From Parabacteroides sp. PM6-13 (lineage in GTDB: Bacteria > Bacteroidota > Bacteroidia > Bacteroidales > Tannerellaceae), in the NCBI RefSeq assembly GCF_029892605.1, contig NZ_JARXWF010000003.1, forward strand, positions 248,001 through 312,000: a stretch of 64,000 nucleotides of DNA, written 5' to 3'. Below the pieces are notes generated by a model. That model saw only the letters and a program-made list of their open reading frames with translations. It was not told where the DNA came from and searched no databases. Shown here one piece after another: positions 44,566 to 53,236 of this stretch. Positions within the stretch are counted from its first letter, which is position 1, and every line of letters begins with the position of its first letter. The position numbers and the translations under genes are program-made.

Positions 44566-47358
44566 ATGAAAAAGTACACTTATTGGTTGCTGTTGTCCGT
44601 TTGCCTGTTATCGGGATGTGCCGAAAAGGATGTGGCGACCGACTGGCCGGAGATTACCCGGGAGATGAAACCCTGGACACGTTGGTGGTGGTTGGGTAGC
44701 GATGTGGATTCGTTGGGTCTCACCTATAACCTCGAAGCGATGGCGAAAGCCGGCATGGGGGGGGTAGAGGTGACTCCTATCTATGGGGTGAAAGGACGTG
44801 AGACGCATTATCTTCAACATTTATCACCCGAATGGATGTCTATGTTAGCCTTTACGGAAGCGGAAGCCGAGCGTCTGGGCATGGGCGTAGATATGAATAC
44901 CGGTACGGGGTGGCCATTCGGTGGTCCTGATGTTTCGATAGAGGATGCTGCTACCCGTGCCATTTTTCAACGATATACGTTAGCAGGTGGCGAACGCCTG
45001 AAGGAGGTGTTTGCCGTGAACGATCGGCGTCAGGCGGCTCATGCACGGTTAGATAAACTGATGGCCTATTCAGCCGGTGGCGAAAAGCTGGATCTGACAG
45101 AACGGGTCACGGCTGATGGCCTTCTCGACTGGACGGCACCAGAAGGTGAATCCTATCAATTAGTCGCTTTGTTTATCGGAAAAACCCGCCAGATGGTTAA
45201 GCGCGCTGCACCGGGTGGCGAAGGCTATGTGTTGAACCATTTCGACAAGGAGGCGGTTATGCGCTATTTTGGTAAGTTCGAGCGTGCCTTTAAGCAATAT
45301 AACACCCCAATTCCTCATAGCTTCTTCAATGACTCGTATGAGGTGTACGGAGCAGACTGGAGTGATGCCTTGCTCGATGAGTTTGAGAAACATCATGGCT
45401 ACCGCCTGCAAGATTATTTCCCCGAGCTGTTGGCTAATGGGGAGAATGATACCTCTGTACGTGTGGTGACCGATTACCGGGAAACGGTAGGGCGTATGTT
45501 GAAAGAGAATTTCACCCAGCCCTGGGTGGAATGGGCACATGGCCTGGGCGCCACGGTGAAGAATCAGGCACATGGCTCACCGGCAAACCTGCTCGATCTC
45601 TACGCGGCGGTGGATATTCCCGAATGTGAAACCTTTGGTAATTCGGATTTCGATATTCCTTTTCTCCGGAAAGACTCTATTCGCAAGGTGAACGATGGCG
45701 ATCCGACGGTCTTGAAGTATGCCTCTTCGGCGGCGCATGTGACGGGCAAGCCCTATACCTCTTCCGAGACATTCACCTGGCTGACGGAGCATTTCCGCAC
45801 CTCGCTCTCGCAATGTAAGCCGGAGATCGATCAGATGTTTACTTCGGGTGTCAATCATGTCTACTTCCATGGATCCACCTATTCGCCACAAGAGGCGGCT
45901 TGGCCCGGTTGGAAGTTCTACGCTTCGGTTGATATGTCGCCTACCAATACGATCTGGCGCGACGCATCGTCGTTCTTCGATTATATCACACGGGTGCAGT
46001 CGTTCCTGCAGGACGGTACGCCTGATAACGATTTCCTGCTCTATTTCCCGGTCTATGATATCTGGAGCGAACAGCGTGGTAACTATTTCACCACCTTCGC
46101 GATCCATGGGATGCGCGAACGATTGCCGGAGTTCTGCGGTGGGGTGGAAGAGATCATGCGCCAGGGATATGACCTGGATTATATATCCGACCAGTATATT
46201 CAAAACACGACTGTCGAGAATGGTCTGTTAAAAACCATTGGTGGAACAACCTATAAAGCCTTGATCCTGCCTGCTGTTCAATATATCCCGTTGGAGACGA
46301 TTGAGCAAATCCATCAGTTGGCCAAGAAGGGGGCAACCATTATATTTATGGATCAATATCCTGTGGGTGTTCCCGGACTGGCACGCCTTGAGGAGCGTAA
46401 GGAGCGTTTTGAGGAGTTGATGAAGGAGTTTCCGGCGGTGGACTCTTTCGGTCAGGTGACTATGCAGTCGCTGGGCAAAGGTAAGATCCTGACTGGTAAG
46501 GACTATGCCGATGTGTTGGCGCATTGCGCTGTGCAGCAGGAGGTGTTCGTGTCGGAGATTGGTGGACAACTGATTCGTCGTCGTCATGCGGATGGACATC
46601 ACTACTTTATGACACTGCTACAGAACCGCCCGGTCGACGGCTGGGTGCCTTTAGGGGTTGATGCCCGAAGCGCGATGTTCTTCGATCCGATGACAGGAAA
46701 GAAGGGACGTGCCGCCCTGCGCCGGCAGAATGGTCGGACGGAGGTCTATATGCAACTGCAACCAGGTGAATCAATCCTGTTGAAAACATTTGCGAAAAGC
46801 GTTGTTGATGCAGAGGCATGGCATTATTATGAGCCGACGGCAAACGAGCCTATTCGTTTAGAAAAAGGCTGGACGCTTCGCTTTCCGGAGAGCGATCCGG
46901 TTATCTCGGAAAACTATACATTGGACGCTTTAGGTAGCTGGACAGACTTGCCGGGTGAGGATCTAAAACGAAACAAAGGAACCGGTTTGTACAATATTAC
47001 CTTTACGTTGGAGAAAAAGCCGGAGAGCAACTACCGCCTTGACCTGGGTGATGTGCGGGAGAGCGCGCGTGTGCGTGTGAATGGACAGGATGCCGGTACC
47101 CTGTATGCTGTTCCTTTCCGAACCAATATTGGTGATCTGCTTCGGGACGGTGAGAACACCATCGAACTGGAGGTTACTAACCTGCCGGCCAACCGGATCG
47201 CTGACTACGACCGTCGGGGTGTGGAATGGCGTATTTTCCATGAGATTAACTTTGTGAGCATCACTTATCAACCAACTCAATTCGATATCTGGGGCATCGT
47301 GCCTTCCGGACTATTGGGACCGGTTACTATTCAAGAAATTAAACAGTTTGAACCATGA
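44566..47358 (+). CDS. GH106 alpha-L-rhamnosidase lipoprotein
   Basis: Inverting alpha-L-rhamnosidase family GH106, 930 residues, exported as a lipoprotein (lipobox LLSGC, near residue 18). The N-terminal barrel starts with RWWWLGSDVDSLGLTYNLEAMAKAG, typical of the family, and includes GWPFGGPDV and FFNDSYEVYGADWS. C-terminal beta-sandwich modules end near GLLGPVTIQEIKQFEP. It removes rhamnose from pectic or plant glycoside chains; the neighbouring GH42 and GH105 suggest the rhamnogalacturonan-I backbone or its products. The stop codon overlaps the start of the GH42 gene in ATGA, so translation is coupled. Confidence 0.92.
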   Translation: MKKYTYWLLLSVCLLSGCAEKDVATDWPEITREMKPWTRWWWLGSDVDSLGLTYNLEAMAKAGMGGVEVTPIYGVKGRETHYLQHLSPEWMSMLAFTEAEAERLGMGVDMNTGTGWPFGGPDVSIEDAATRAIFQRYTLAGGERLKEVFAVNDRRQAAHARLDKLMAYSAGGEKLDLTERVTADGLLDWTAPEGESYQLVALFIGKTRQMVKRAAPGGEGYVLNHFDKEAVMRYFGKFERAFKQYNTPIPHSFFNDSYEVYGADWSDALLDEFEKHHGYRLQDYFPELLANGENDTSVRVVTDYRETVGRMLKENFTQPWVEWAHGLGATVKNQAHGSPANLLDLYAAVDIPECETFGNSDFDIPFLRKDSIRKVNDGDPTVLKYASSAAHVTGKPYTSSETFTWLTEHFRTSLSQCKPEIDQMFTSGVNHVYFHGSTYSPQEAAWPGWKFYASVDMSPTNTIWRDASSFFDYITRVQSFLQDGTPDNDFLLYFPVYDIWSEQRGNYFTTFAIHGMRERLPEFCGGVEEIMRQGYDLDYISDQYIQNTTVENGLLKTIGGTTYKALILPAVQYIPLETIEQIHQLAKKGATIIFMDQYPVGVPGLARLEERKERFEELMKEFPAVDSFGQVTMQSLGKGKILTGKDYADVLAHCAVQQEVFVSEIGGQLIRRRHADGHHYFMTLLQNRPVDGWVPLGVDARSAMFFDPMTGKKGRAALRRQNGRTEVYMQLQPGESILLKTFAKSVVDAEAWHYYEPTANEPIRLEKGWTLRFPESDPVISENYTLDALGSWTDLPGEDLKRNKGTGLYNITFTLEKKPESNYRLDLGDVRESARVRVNGQDAGTLYAVPFRTNIGDLLRDGENTIELEVTNLPANRIADYDRRGVEWRIFHEINFVSITYQPTQFDIWGIVPSGLLGPVTIQEIKQFEP

Positions 47359-49430
47359 TACGAAAAATCGCGCTTGTAGGGCTTTGCCTGGGGTTGAGCT
47401 TTCCCTTTCTAACGGCTCAGAAAAGCTATTTCAATCCTTCGGATCTGACCACGGTCGGTACCTATTATTATCCTGAACACTGGGATGAATCGCAATGGGA
47501 ACGCGACCTGAAGCAGATCAAATCCTTGGGATTCGACTTTGTGCATTATGCTGAGTTTGCCTGGGCACAACTGGAACCATCCGAAGGAGTTTATGACTTC
47601 GCCTGGCTCGACCGAGCAGTCGATCTGGCCGCTAAGAACGGACTGAAGGTGATCCTTTGTACCTCTACGGCTACGCCGCCGGTATGGCTTGTGCGGAAAC
47701 ATCCCGATATCCTGATCGAGAACGAAGACGGTACCCGGAAAGACCACGGTTCGCGCCAGCATCCGTCGGCTTCCAATAACTATTACCGTCAATACTCGTT
47801 GAAGATGATCGAGAAGCTGGCTGCGCATTATGCGAACGATAAGCGTGTTATGGGGTGGCAGCTCGATAACGAGCCGCGTCCTTTCCAGGATTATGGCGCG
47901 GACGCTCAGCAGCGGTTTCGCGATTTTGTAGAAAAGAAATACGGAACGATCGAGGCTGTTAACAAAGCCTGGGGAACAGCCTTCTGGAGCCAGGTCTATA
48001 GCAACTTCTCGGAAATCAATATCCCGCGTGTCTCCCAGCAGTTTATGAACAACCACCAGACGCTCGACTATATGCGTTTCTATACCGAAGAGATTGTCAG
48101 CTTCCTGGATGAGCAGGCGGCCACGATCCGCCGTCAGGTGGATCCTTCGCAATGGATCACGACCAACTACATTCCCGAATACTCGGACGGACATCTCCGC
48201 AAGAGCGATGAGTTGGATTTTCATTCCTATACGCGTTATATGGTGTTTGGGGAGAACTACGGGATCGGACGCAAAGGCTATCGCCTGGGACCGGTGGAGC
48301 GTATTGCCAAGGCAAACGACTTCTTCCGCCCGATCGATGGTGTCTATGGGGTGATGGAACTGCAACCCGGACAGGTCAACTGGGGACAGATCAACTCCCA
48401 ACCGCTGCCTGGCGCCGTGCGCCTCTGGTTGTGGCATGTGTTTGCCGGGGGCAGTCAGTTTGCCTGTACCTATCGTTATCGCCAGCCTATCTATGGAACG
48501 GAACTCTATCACTACGGGATTGTTGGTCCTGATGGTGTGACCCCGACGGCAAGCGGTTTGGAATACGCGCAATTTATCAAAGAGATAGCTCAACTGCGTA
48601 AGGCGTACGACCCGAAGGCCGGGAATCCGGCCGCTTACGAGAAGCGGCGTACGGCGATTCTCTACAACCACGAGAATACCTGGGAGATGCAACGCAACAA
48701 ACAAACCATTGCCTGGGATACGGAAAAGCATATCGATAAATATTACGATGCCCTGAAGTATATGGGCGCTCCTGTCGATTTTATTGACGAAGGCGATGAC
48801 TTTGGAAAATACAACGTGATGATTGCTCCGGCTTATCAGTTGATCGATGAAAAGTTGGTAGAGCGTTGGACCGACTATGTGCGTCAGGGGGGCAATCTGG
48901 TGTTGACCTGCCGCACAGGGCATAAGACCCGCAACGGACAACTTTTTGAAGCACCTTTCGCTGCGCCTGTCTATCCATTGATCGGTGCAAAGATCGACTT
49001 CTATGACCTCCTGCAACCCTCCGCACCGGATCATGTCCTCTTTGAAGGGAAACAATACCCCTGGGTGACCTGGGGAGAGGTGTTGATCCCTGAAAAGGAT
49101 ACGGAAACCTGGGGCACTTTCCTGGGTGATTTCTACGAGGGACGGCCCGGTATTGTCTACCATAAGCTGGGCAAAGGAACAGTGACCTACGTCGGTGTCG
49201 ATTCGCAGGATGGACAACTGGAAAAAGAAGTATTGAAAAAACTATACGGACGTCTTGATATCCCGGTAATGGATCTGCCGGCCGGTTTGCATATTGAATA
49301 CCGCGATGGTTTCGGCATCGCTGTTAACTATGCTGATAAGGCGTATACGCTACCTCTGCCTGCTGGAACGAAGTTCTTGATTGGTGGCATGGAAATACCA
49401 ACTGCCGGCGTATCGGTATGGAAAGAATGA
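47355..49430 (+). CDS. Secreted GH42 beta-galactosidase
   Basis: Retaining beta-galactosidase of family GH42, 691 residues, with a signal peptide (IALVGLCLGLSFPFLTAQ). The barrel starts with YYYPEHWDESQWERDLKQI; the acid/base is E173 in WQLDNEPRP and the nucleophile E335 in GVMELQPGQVNWG. The trimerisation domain (about 400-610) and a short C-terminal domain follow. Exported GH42 enzymes in this phylum act on galactan side chains of pectin. Starts within the ATGA overlap of the GH106 gene and is followed by GH105 28 bases later, so the three form an operon. Confidence 0.92.
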   Translation: MIRKIALVGLCLGLSFPFLTAQKSYFNPSDLTTVGTYYYPEHWDESQWERDLKQIKSLGFDFVHYAEFAWAQLEPSEGVYDFAWLDRAVDLAAKNGLKVILCTSTATPPVWLVRKHPDILIENEDGTRKDHGSRQHPSASNNYYRQYSLKMIEKLAAHYANDKRVMGWQLDNEPRPFQDYGADAQQRFRDFVEKKYGTIEAVNKAWGTAFWSQVYSNFSEINIPRVSQQFMNNHQTLDYMRFYTEEIVSFLDEQAATIRRQVDPSQWITTNYIPEYSDGHLRKSDELDFHSYTRYMVFGENYGIGRKGYRLGPVERIAKANDFFRPIDGVYGVMELQPGQVNWGQINSQPLPGAVRLWLWHVFAGGSQFACTYRYRQPIYGTELYHYGIVGPDGVTPTASGLEYAQFIKEIAQLRKAYDPKAGNPAAYEKRRTAILYNHENTWEMQRNKQTIAWDTEKHIDKYYDALKYMGAPVDFIDEGDDFGKYNVMIAPAYQLIDEKLVERWTDYVRQGGNLVLTCRTGHKTRNGQLFEAPFAAPVYPLIGAKIDFYDLLQPSAPDHVLFEGKQYPWVTWGEVLIPEKDTETWGTFLGDFYEGRPGIVYHKLGKGTVTYVGVDSQDGQLEKEVLKKLYGRLDIPVMDLPAGLHIEYRDGFGIAVNYADKAYTLPLPAGTKFLIGGMEIPTAGVSVWKE

Positions 49431-49458
49431 CAAATCTATAATTTACAGTATGATAATT

Positions 49459-50697
49459 ATGAAACGAATCTTATTATTATGTGTGGCTACGTTGTTAGTC
49501 TGCCCAAACCTCGTGTATGGACAAAAACGCACCGACGAAGAGGCTATCCGGGCTGTGGCCGACAATATTCTGAAACAGCCGGTAACGCAGTTTGTAGGCG
49601 TAACGACGAAAGAGGTGTATAACAGTACGAAAGAGATCCCTAAGGGCGAGGACGTGAAATTCAAGAGTCCGCTGACCGAGTGGCATTATTCCAACGGGGT
49701 GTTGGATATGAGCATGATCCGCTTGGGGCAGTTCCTGAACGAACCGAAGTATGTCGAGTATGCAAAACATCATGTGGCTTTTGCCTTTGATAATTACAAA
49801 TATTTTCAACACACCTTCCGTAACGATCGTCGCCACTGGTATTGGCCGTTTGGGCAGTTATGGAACTTCAAAGAGCTTGATGACTGTGGTGCCATGGGTG
49901 CTGCCGTGGTGAATGTGTACGAATTGGATCCTCGTCCGGAATATCGCGAATACATTGAGAACGCCGCCAATCATGTGATGTACGGGCAAGATCGTCTGGC
50001 GGACGGTACGCTTTGCCGCACCACACCCCGCGAGATGACCGTTTGGGCAGACGATGTCTATATGAGTGTCTCTCTTCTCTCGCAAATGGGAAAGATGACC
50101 GGGGATGTGAAATACCTGGATGAAGCCGCTAAGCAGATCATTCAGATCACAGATTATCTCTGGTGTCCGGAGAAAGAGTTGTTCTACCATGGCTATTATA
50201 CGGACAGGAAACGCAACGGGGTTGCTTTCTGGGGACGGGCGAACGGATGGATCACCGTGTCGATCACCCTGGTGTTGGATGTGATGTCGGAAGATCATCC
50301 CAAGCGGGCAGAGTTGATGGCGCTTTTAGAGAAACAGATCGTAGGGGCTTCCCGCTATCAGAATGCGAATGGTATGTGGAACCAATTGCTCGATAAGCCT
50401 GAATCGTATGATGAGTCGTCGATCACCGCTATGTATGTGTATGGCATTGCCAAGGCGATCAATAACGGATGGCTCGATCCTGCCTATCGTCGCATAGCGG
50501 ACGCAGGCTGGAAAGCGCTGAAAGAGACGCAGATCACGGAAGATGCTAAGTTTAGAAATGTATGTGTAGGAACCGGTATCATGGACGACCTGCCTTTCTA
50601 TTACAGTCGTCCGGTCGGTGACAACGAAAAGCATGGCCTGGGATTGATTATCGATACGGCCATTGAAATGATAAAATTGCAGTCGAAGACTAAGTAG
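49459..50697 (+). CDS. GH105 unsaturated rhamnogalacturonyl hydrolase
   Basis: YteR/YesR-like alpha/alpha barrel, about 412 residues from the ATG at 49459 (MKRILLLCVATLLVCPNLVYGQ is a signal peptide; ATG codons at 49381 and 49450 are less fitting). The catalytic aspartate is in FKELDDCGAMGAAV (D141 or D142). It removes unsaturated galacturonate from the non-reducing end of oligosaccharides made by rhamnogalacturonan lyases. Other family marks are AFWGRANGWITVSI and SRPVGDNEKHG. Last of the GH106-GH42-GH105 group. Confidence 0.92.
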   Translation: MKRILLLCVATLLVCPNLVYGQKRTDEEAIRAVADNILKQPVTQFVGVTTKEVYNSTKEIPKGEDVKFKSPLTEWHYSNGVLDMSMIRLGQFLNEPKYVEYAKHHVAFAFDNYKYFQHTFRNDRRHWYWPFGQLWNFKELDDCGAMGAAVVNVYELDPRPEYREYIENAANHVMYGQDRLADGTLCRTTPREMTVWADDVYMSVSLLSQMGKMTGDVKYLDEAAKQIIQITDYLWCPEKELFYHGYYTDRKRNGVAFWGRANGWITVSITLVLDVMSEDHPKRAELMALLEKQIVGASRYQNANGMWNQLLDKPESYDESSITAMYVYGIAKAINNGWLDPAYRRIADAGWKALKETQITEDAKFRNVCVGTGIMDDLPFYYSRPVGDNEKHGLGLIIDTAIEMIKLQSKTK

Positions 50698-50704
50698 TCA
50701 AGTA

Positions 50705-50756
50705 ATCAGAGTAGTCAAGTAGTCATAATCATTTTAACTACTTTGACTACTCTGAT
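50705..50756. terminator. Bidirectional hairpin between GH105 and SGNH hydrolase genes
   Basis: ATCAGAGTAGTCAAGTAGT (50705-50723) pairs with 50737-50756 with one bulged base. It sits between convergent genes; T runs are short. Confidence 0.65.
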
Positions 50757-50765
50757 ACTGCATAA

Positions 50766-51605
50766 TTAAAAGCGTGCCGGATAGGCCAGTAATTGATACA
50801 GAAGGGTACGAGCCATGCGCTCTTGCCCTTTGTTGTTTGGGTGCAGGCGGTCTGTCTCGGTATCCCGGAGGTAGATAAGCTGTTCTTCTACCATGGGGTT
50901 GATGCCACTCACTGCGTTGAAATCGATCACAGGTACGCCCCATAGATTGCCGGCTTCCCGGATTGCTTCCACGTAGGTGTCGATGTATTCGCCATAGGCG
51001 TTCTGGTAGTTTTCGTCGGGTTGCACGTTGGTATCGCCGAAGATAGCTGTCGAGCGGTGGAGCGGTGTCAATAGGATAATCTGTTTGTCGGGAAAATTTT
51101 GTTTGAGCCAACGCAATCCGATATTGATTCTTCCTTTGTAGGTGCTGTCGGTGTAGTGGAAGCTGCGCTTGGTGCGCAATACCTCCTGCTTGGGGTTACC
51201 ACGGGCGGCCATCACCATCTCCTTTGTCTCGGCGTACCAGCTGCCGACAGGTATGCTCGCGTTAAAGTCATTTGTTCCCAGGAATACGATGATCGCGTCG
51301 ACCTCCTGGCCGTGCTCTTTCAGTAGGCGTCCGCCCTGGTTGGGTACGTCGTTCCATTGGCGTCCGCTGATGCCGTACACATAGGAGGAGATGCCCAGCC
51401 ATTCCTCCAGCCATTTCCAGTAATTCTTGATGGTGCCTTTGTATAGATTCGGGTCGGTGATCGAATCACCGATATAACCAACCCGCATACCTGCCCAGGG
51501 ATGTTTTATCATGCCATCGGGCGAAACTACTCTTTCCTGCGCCTGTAAAAAACCGATAGAGCTGCTTCCTAACAATAGCAGGAGGATAATCACTTTCTGT
51601 TTCAT
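50766..51605 (-). CDS. Secreted SGNH/GDSL hydrolase
   Basis: 279 residues with a signal peptide (VIILLLLLGSSSIGFLQAQ). SGNH blocks are clear: GDSI with nucleophile S48, GISGRQWND for the Gly block, VFLGTNDFNA for the Asn block and TDRLHPNNKGQ for the Asp/His block. Probably an acetyl esterase acting on esterified pectin or xylan oligosaccharides, given its place in the pectin-type locus. It lies 10 bases after the next esterase gene and is cotranscribed with it. Confidence 0.9.
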   Translation of the reverse strand: MKQKVIILLLLLGSSSIGFLQAQERVVSPDGMIKHPWAGMRVGYIGDSITDPNLYKGTIKNYWKWLEEWLGISSYVYGISGRQWNDVPNQGGRLLKEHGQEVDAIIVFLGTNDFNASIPVGSWYAETKEMVMAARGNPKQEVLRTKRSFHYTDSTYKGRINIGLRWLKQNFPDKQIILLTPLHRSTAIFGDTNVQPDENYQNAYGEYIDTYVEAIREAGNLWGVPVIDFNAVSGINPMVEEQLIYLRDTETDRLHPNNKGQERMARTLLYQLLAYPARF

Positions 51606-51615
51606 ACTCTTTTTC

Positions 51616-52494
51616 TTATTGCGGAGAAACTGTTTTTTCGTCTATCTCTTTCAGCCAACGCTCAAAGGAGGCCTGGAACTCGTTCTTATACTTGAATGTA
51701 TCGCGCCATCCCCAACCATGTCCACCAGTCGGATAGATATGAATCTCGCAGGGTAGCTTATGGGCTTTCATCGCCCGGTAGAAACGGATGCCGTTTTCGG
51801 TGGGCACAGCCGAATCGTCGTCGCTAAAGGCAATAAAGGTCGGCGGGGTATTAGCCGATACGCGCAATTCGTTGGAGAAACCAGCAATAAGTCCCTCGCT
51901 CGGGTTCTCGCCGATGAGGTTTCGGCGCGATCCGCCATGGGTATATTTTTCGTCCATGGTGATCACCGGATAGATCAAGGCAGCGAAGTCGGGACGGTTC
52001 TTGGGCGAAGTGAAGTGGGTCGCCGCTGTCGAGGCGAGGTGTCCACCGGCCGAGAAGCCCATTACGCCGATCTTGTTTTCCGCGATATGCCAGGCTGTGG
52101 CCTGTTTGCGGGTGATTTCAATGGCCCGTAAGACGTCTTTTGCCGGGATAGTGAAATTGCCTGCCGGCATCCGGTATTTCAGGATAATGGCGGCAATGCC
52201 CCGTTCATTGAGCCAGGCAGCTACCTGGTGCCCTTCGTGTTGCATGGCCAGTCCGGAGTAGCCTCCTCCGGGACATATCACCATCGCTTGCCCATTGGCT
52301 TTCTTCGCCGCAGGCAGGGAAATGAAGAGACGTGCATCGGTCACATTACTGAATCCGCCGTCGGGGCGAACTGTTTCTTTCAACTCGGTATGTTCCGGCG
52401 TACCGCCGGGCCATAACTCCAATTCGATTTTCTGTTGAGCGGAGGCCATAAAAGCGGCACCTAACAGACAGGTAATAATCAATGACTTTTTCAT
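51616..52494 (-). CDS. Secreted alpha/beta hydrolase, acetyl-xylan-esterase-like
   Basis: 292 residues, signal peptide SLIITCLLGAAFMASAQQ. The oxyanion motif is ICPGGGYSGLA, the elbow MGFSAGGHLAS with S148, the acid likely in FSDDDSAVP and the His in TGGHGWGW. These match the BD-FAE/XynB-type carbohydrate esterases found next to pectin and xylan loci. The substrate is not defined by sequence; removal of acetyl groups is the most likely role. Operon with the SGNH hydrolase downstream. Confidence 0.88.
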   Translation of the reverse strand: MKKSLIITCLLGAAFMASAQQKIELELWPGGTPEHTELKETVRPDGGFSNVTDARLFISLPAAKKANGQAMVICPGGGYSGLAMQHEGHQVAAWLNERGIAAIILKYRMPAGNFTIPAKDVLRAIEITRKQATAWHIAENKIGVMGFSAGGHLASTAATHFTSPKNRPDFAALIYPVITMDEKYTHGGSRRNLIGENPSEGLIAGFSNELRVSANTPPTFIAFSDDDSAVPTENGIRFYRAMKAHKLPCEIHIYPTGGHGWGWRDTFKYKNEFQASFERWLKEIDEKTVSPQ

Positions 52495-52509
52495 GTGGAT
52501 AAACTATTA

Positions 52510-52818
52510 TTATTTTATTATTTCAAATTTAGTAGGGCTCTGGCGACAATCGAACAAGGCACTGATATAAATGATTTGATCTTCAATATGGTAAACTAAT
52601 TTATAGTTTTTGTGTACTACCAAAGAACGATAGCCTTTTGGCTTTTGTTTTAAGTATTCTTCCATAGGCCCCATTTGGGGATGTGTGGCTAATCTCGCCG
52701 CAGACTTTTCAATTTTATGTGCAATTCGTTTGGCAGCATTTACCCCTGCGGTTTCAAGAATATGGTTATAAACCGCATGGAATTGTGAAATAGCATCTTC
52801 TGTCCAGGTTACTACCAT
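52510..52818 (-). CDS. RelE/ParE-family toxin
   Basis: 102 residues of the RelE/ParE fold. Visible features are the N-terminal VTWTEDAISQFHAVYNHI helix pair, ATHPQMGP, and the C-terminal strand KNYKLVYHIEDQIIYI with FDCRQSP at the end. The sequence favours the ParE side over ribosome-dependent RelE, but target (gyrase or mRNA) is not settled. The start overlaps the antitoxin gene by 7 bases, as in many type II modules. Confidence 0.88.
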   Translation of the reverse strand: MVVTWTEDAISQFHAVYNHILETAGVNAAKRIAHKIEKSAARLATHPQMGPMEEYLKQKPKGYRSLVVHKNYKLVYHIEDQIIYISALFDCRQSPTKFEIIK

Positions 52819-53066
52819 GTGGTAATCTGCTTTTTCAATTCCTCATGCGAAATGACTCTTCCGGCTTTTATATCTTCTTTGGATCGCTGAACCGCTTCAA
52901 AGAGTTCTTCTTGTGTATGAGGTACGCCCGGTATATGTTGAACGGCAACTTCCGTTTTTTCGTTTGTCAGGTGAATGGTTTTGCGAACGGAAGGCTTCAT
53001 GTTGCGTATCATACTCATCAGTGTACGACCCGCTTCGCTATTTTCATCAAAGGTGATTGTTGTCAT
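52812..53066 (-). CDS. Antitoxin of the RelE/ParE pair
   Basis: 84 residues. The N-terminus has SEAGRTLMSMIRN and the C-terminus is a charged helix (EELFEAVQRSKEDIKAG) that could clasp the toxin. It resembles Bacteroidota antitoxins found next to such toxins, but no ribbon-helix-helix is obvious. The gene order antitoxin-toxin with an overlap supports its role. It probably represses its own promoter. Confidence 0.8.
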   Translation of the reverse strand: MTTITFDENSEAGRTLMSMIRNMKPSVRKTIHLTNEKTEVAVQHIPGVPHTQEELFEAVQRSKEDIKAGRVISHEELKKQITTW

Positions 53067-53161
53067 AAGATTCCCTTCTTTTTTACAAAGATAGTGAAAG
53101 CTGAAAGCAGAACCAAGCTGGCTTGAGTTATGCTGAGGCGCATCCTATCTTATGCAAAAAT

Positions 53162-53208
53162 AAAATAATTAGAGGAGAAATAAAACTTATCTCTCCTCTA
53201 ATTATTTT
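53162..53208 (-). terminator. Hairpin terminator of the GH43-GH105 gene
   Basis: A 17-bp perfect stem, 53162-53178 with 53192-53208, loop 13 bases. A/T-rich outer parts suit termination both ways; it lies 29 bases past the stop at 53237. Confidence 0.85.
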
Positions 53209-53236
53209 TCTATTTATCTGATACGAAGGTATGGAA

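Noticed and set aside
47409-49217. 602-residue open frame on the minus strand
   Set aside because: It is antisense to the GH42 gene, which has a signal peptide and intact catalytic Glu residues; the antisense product has no family features.
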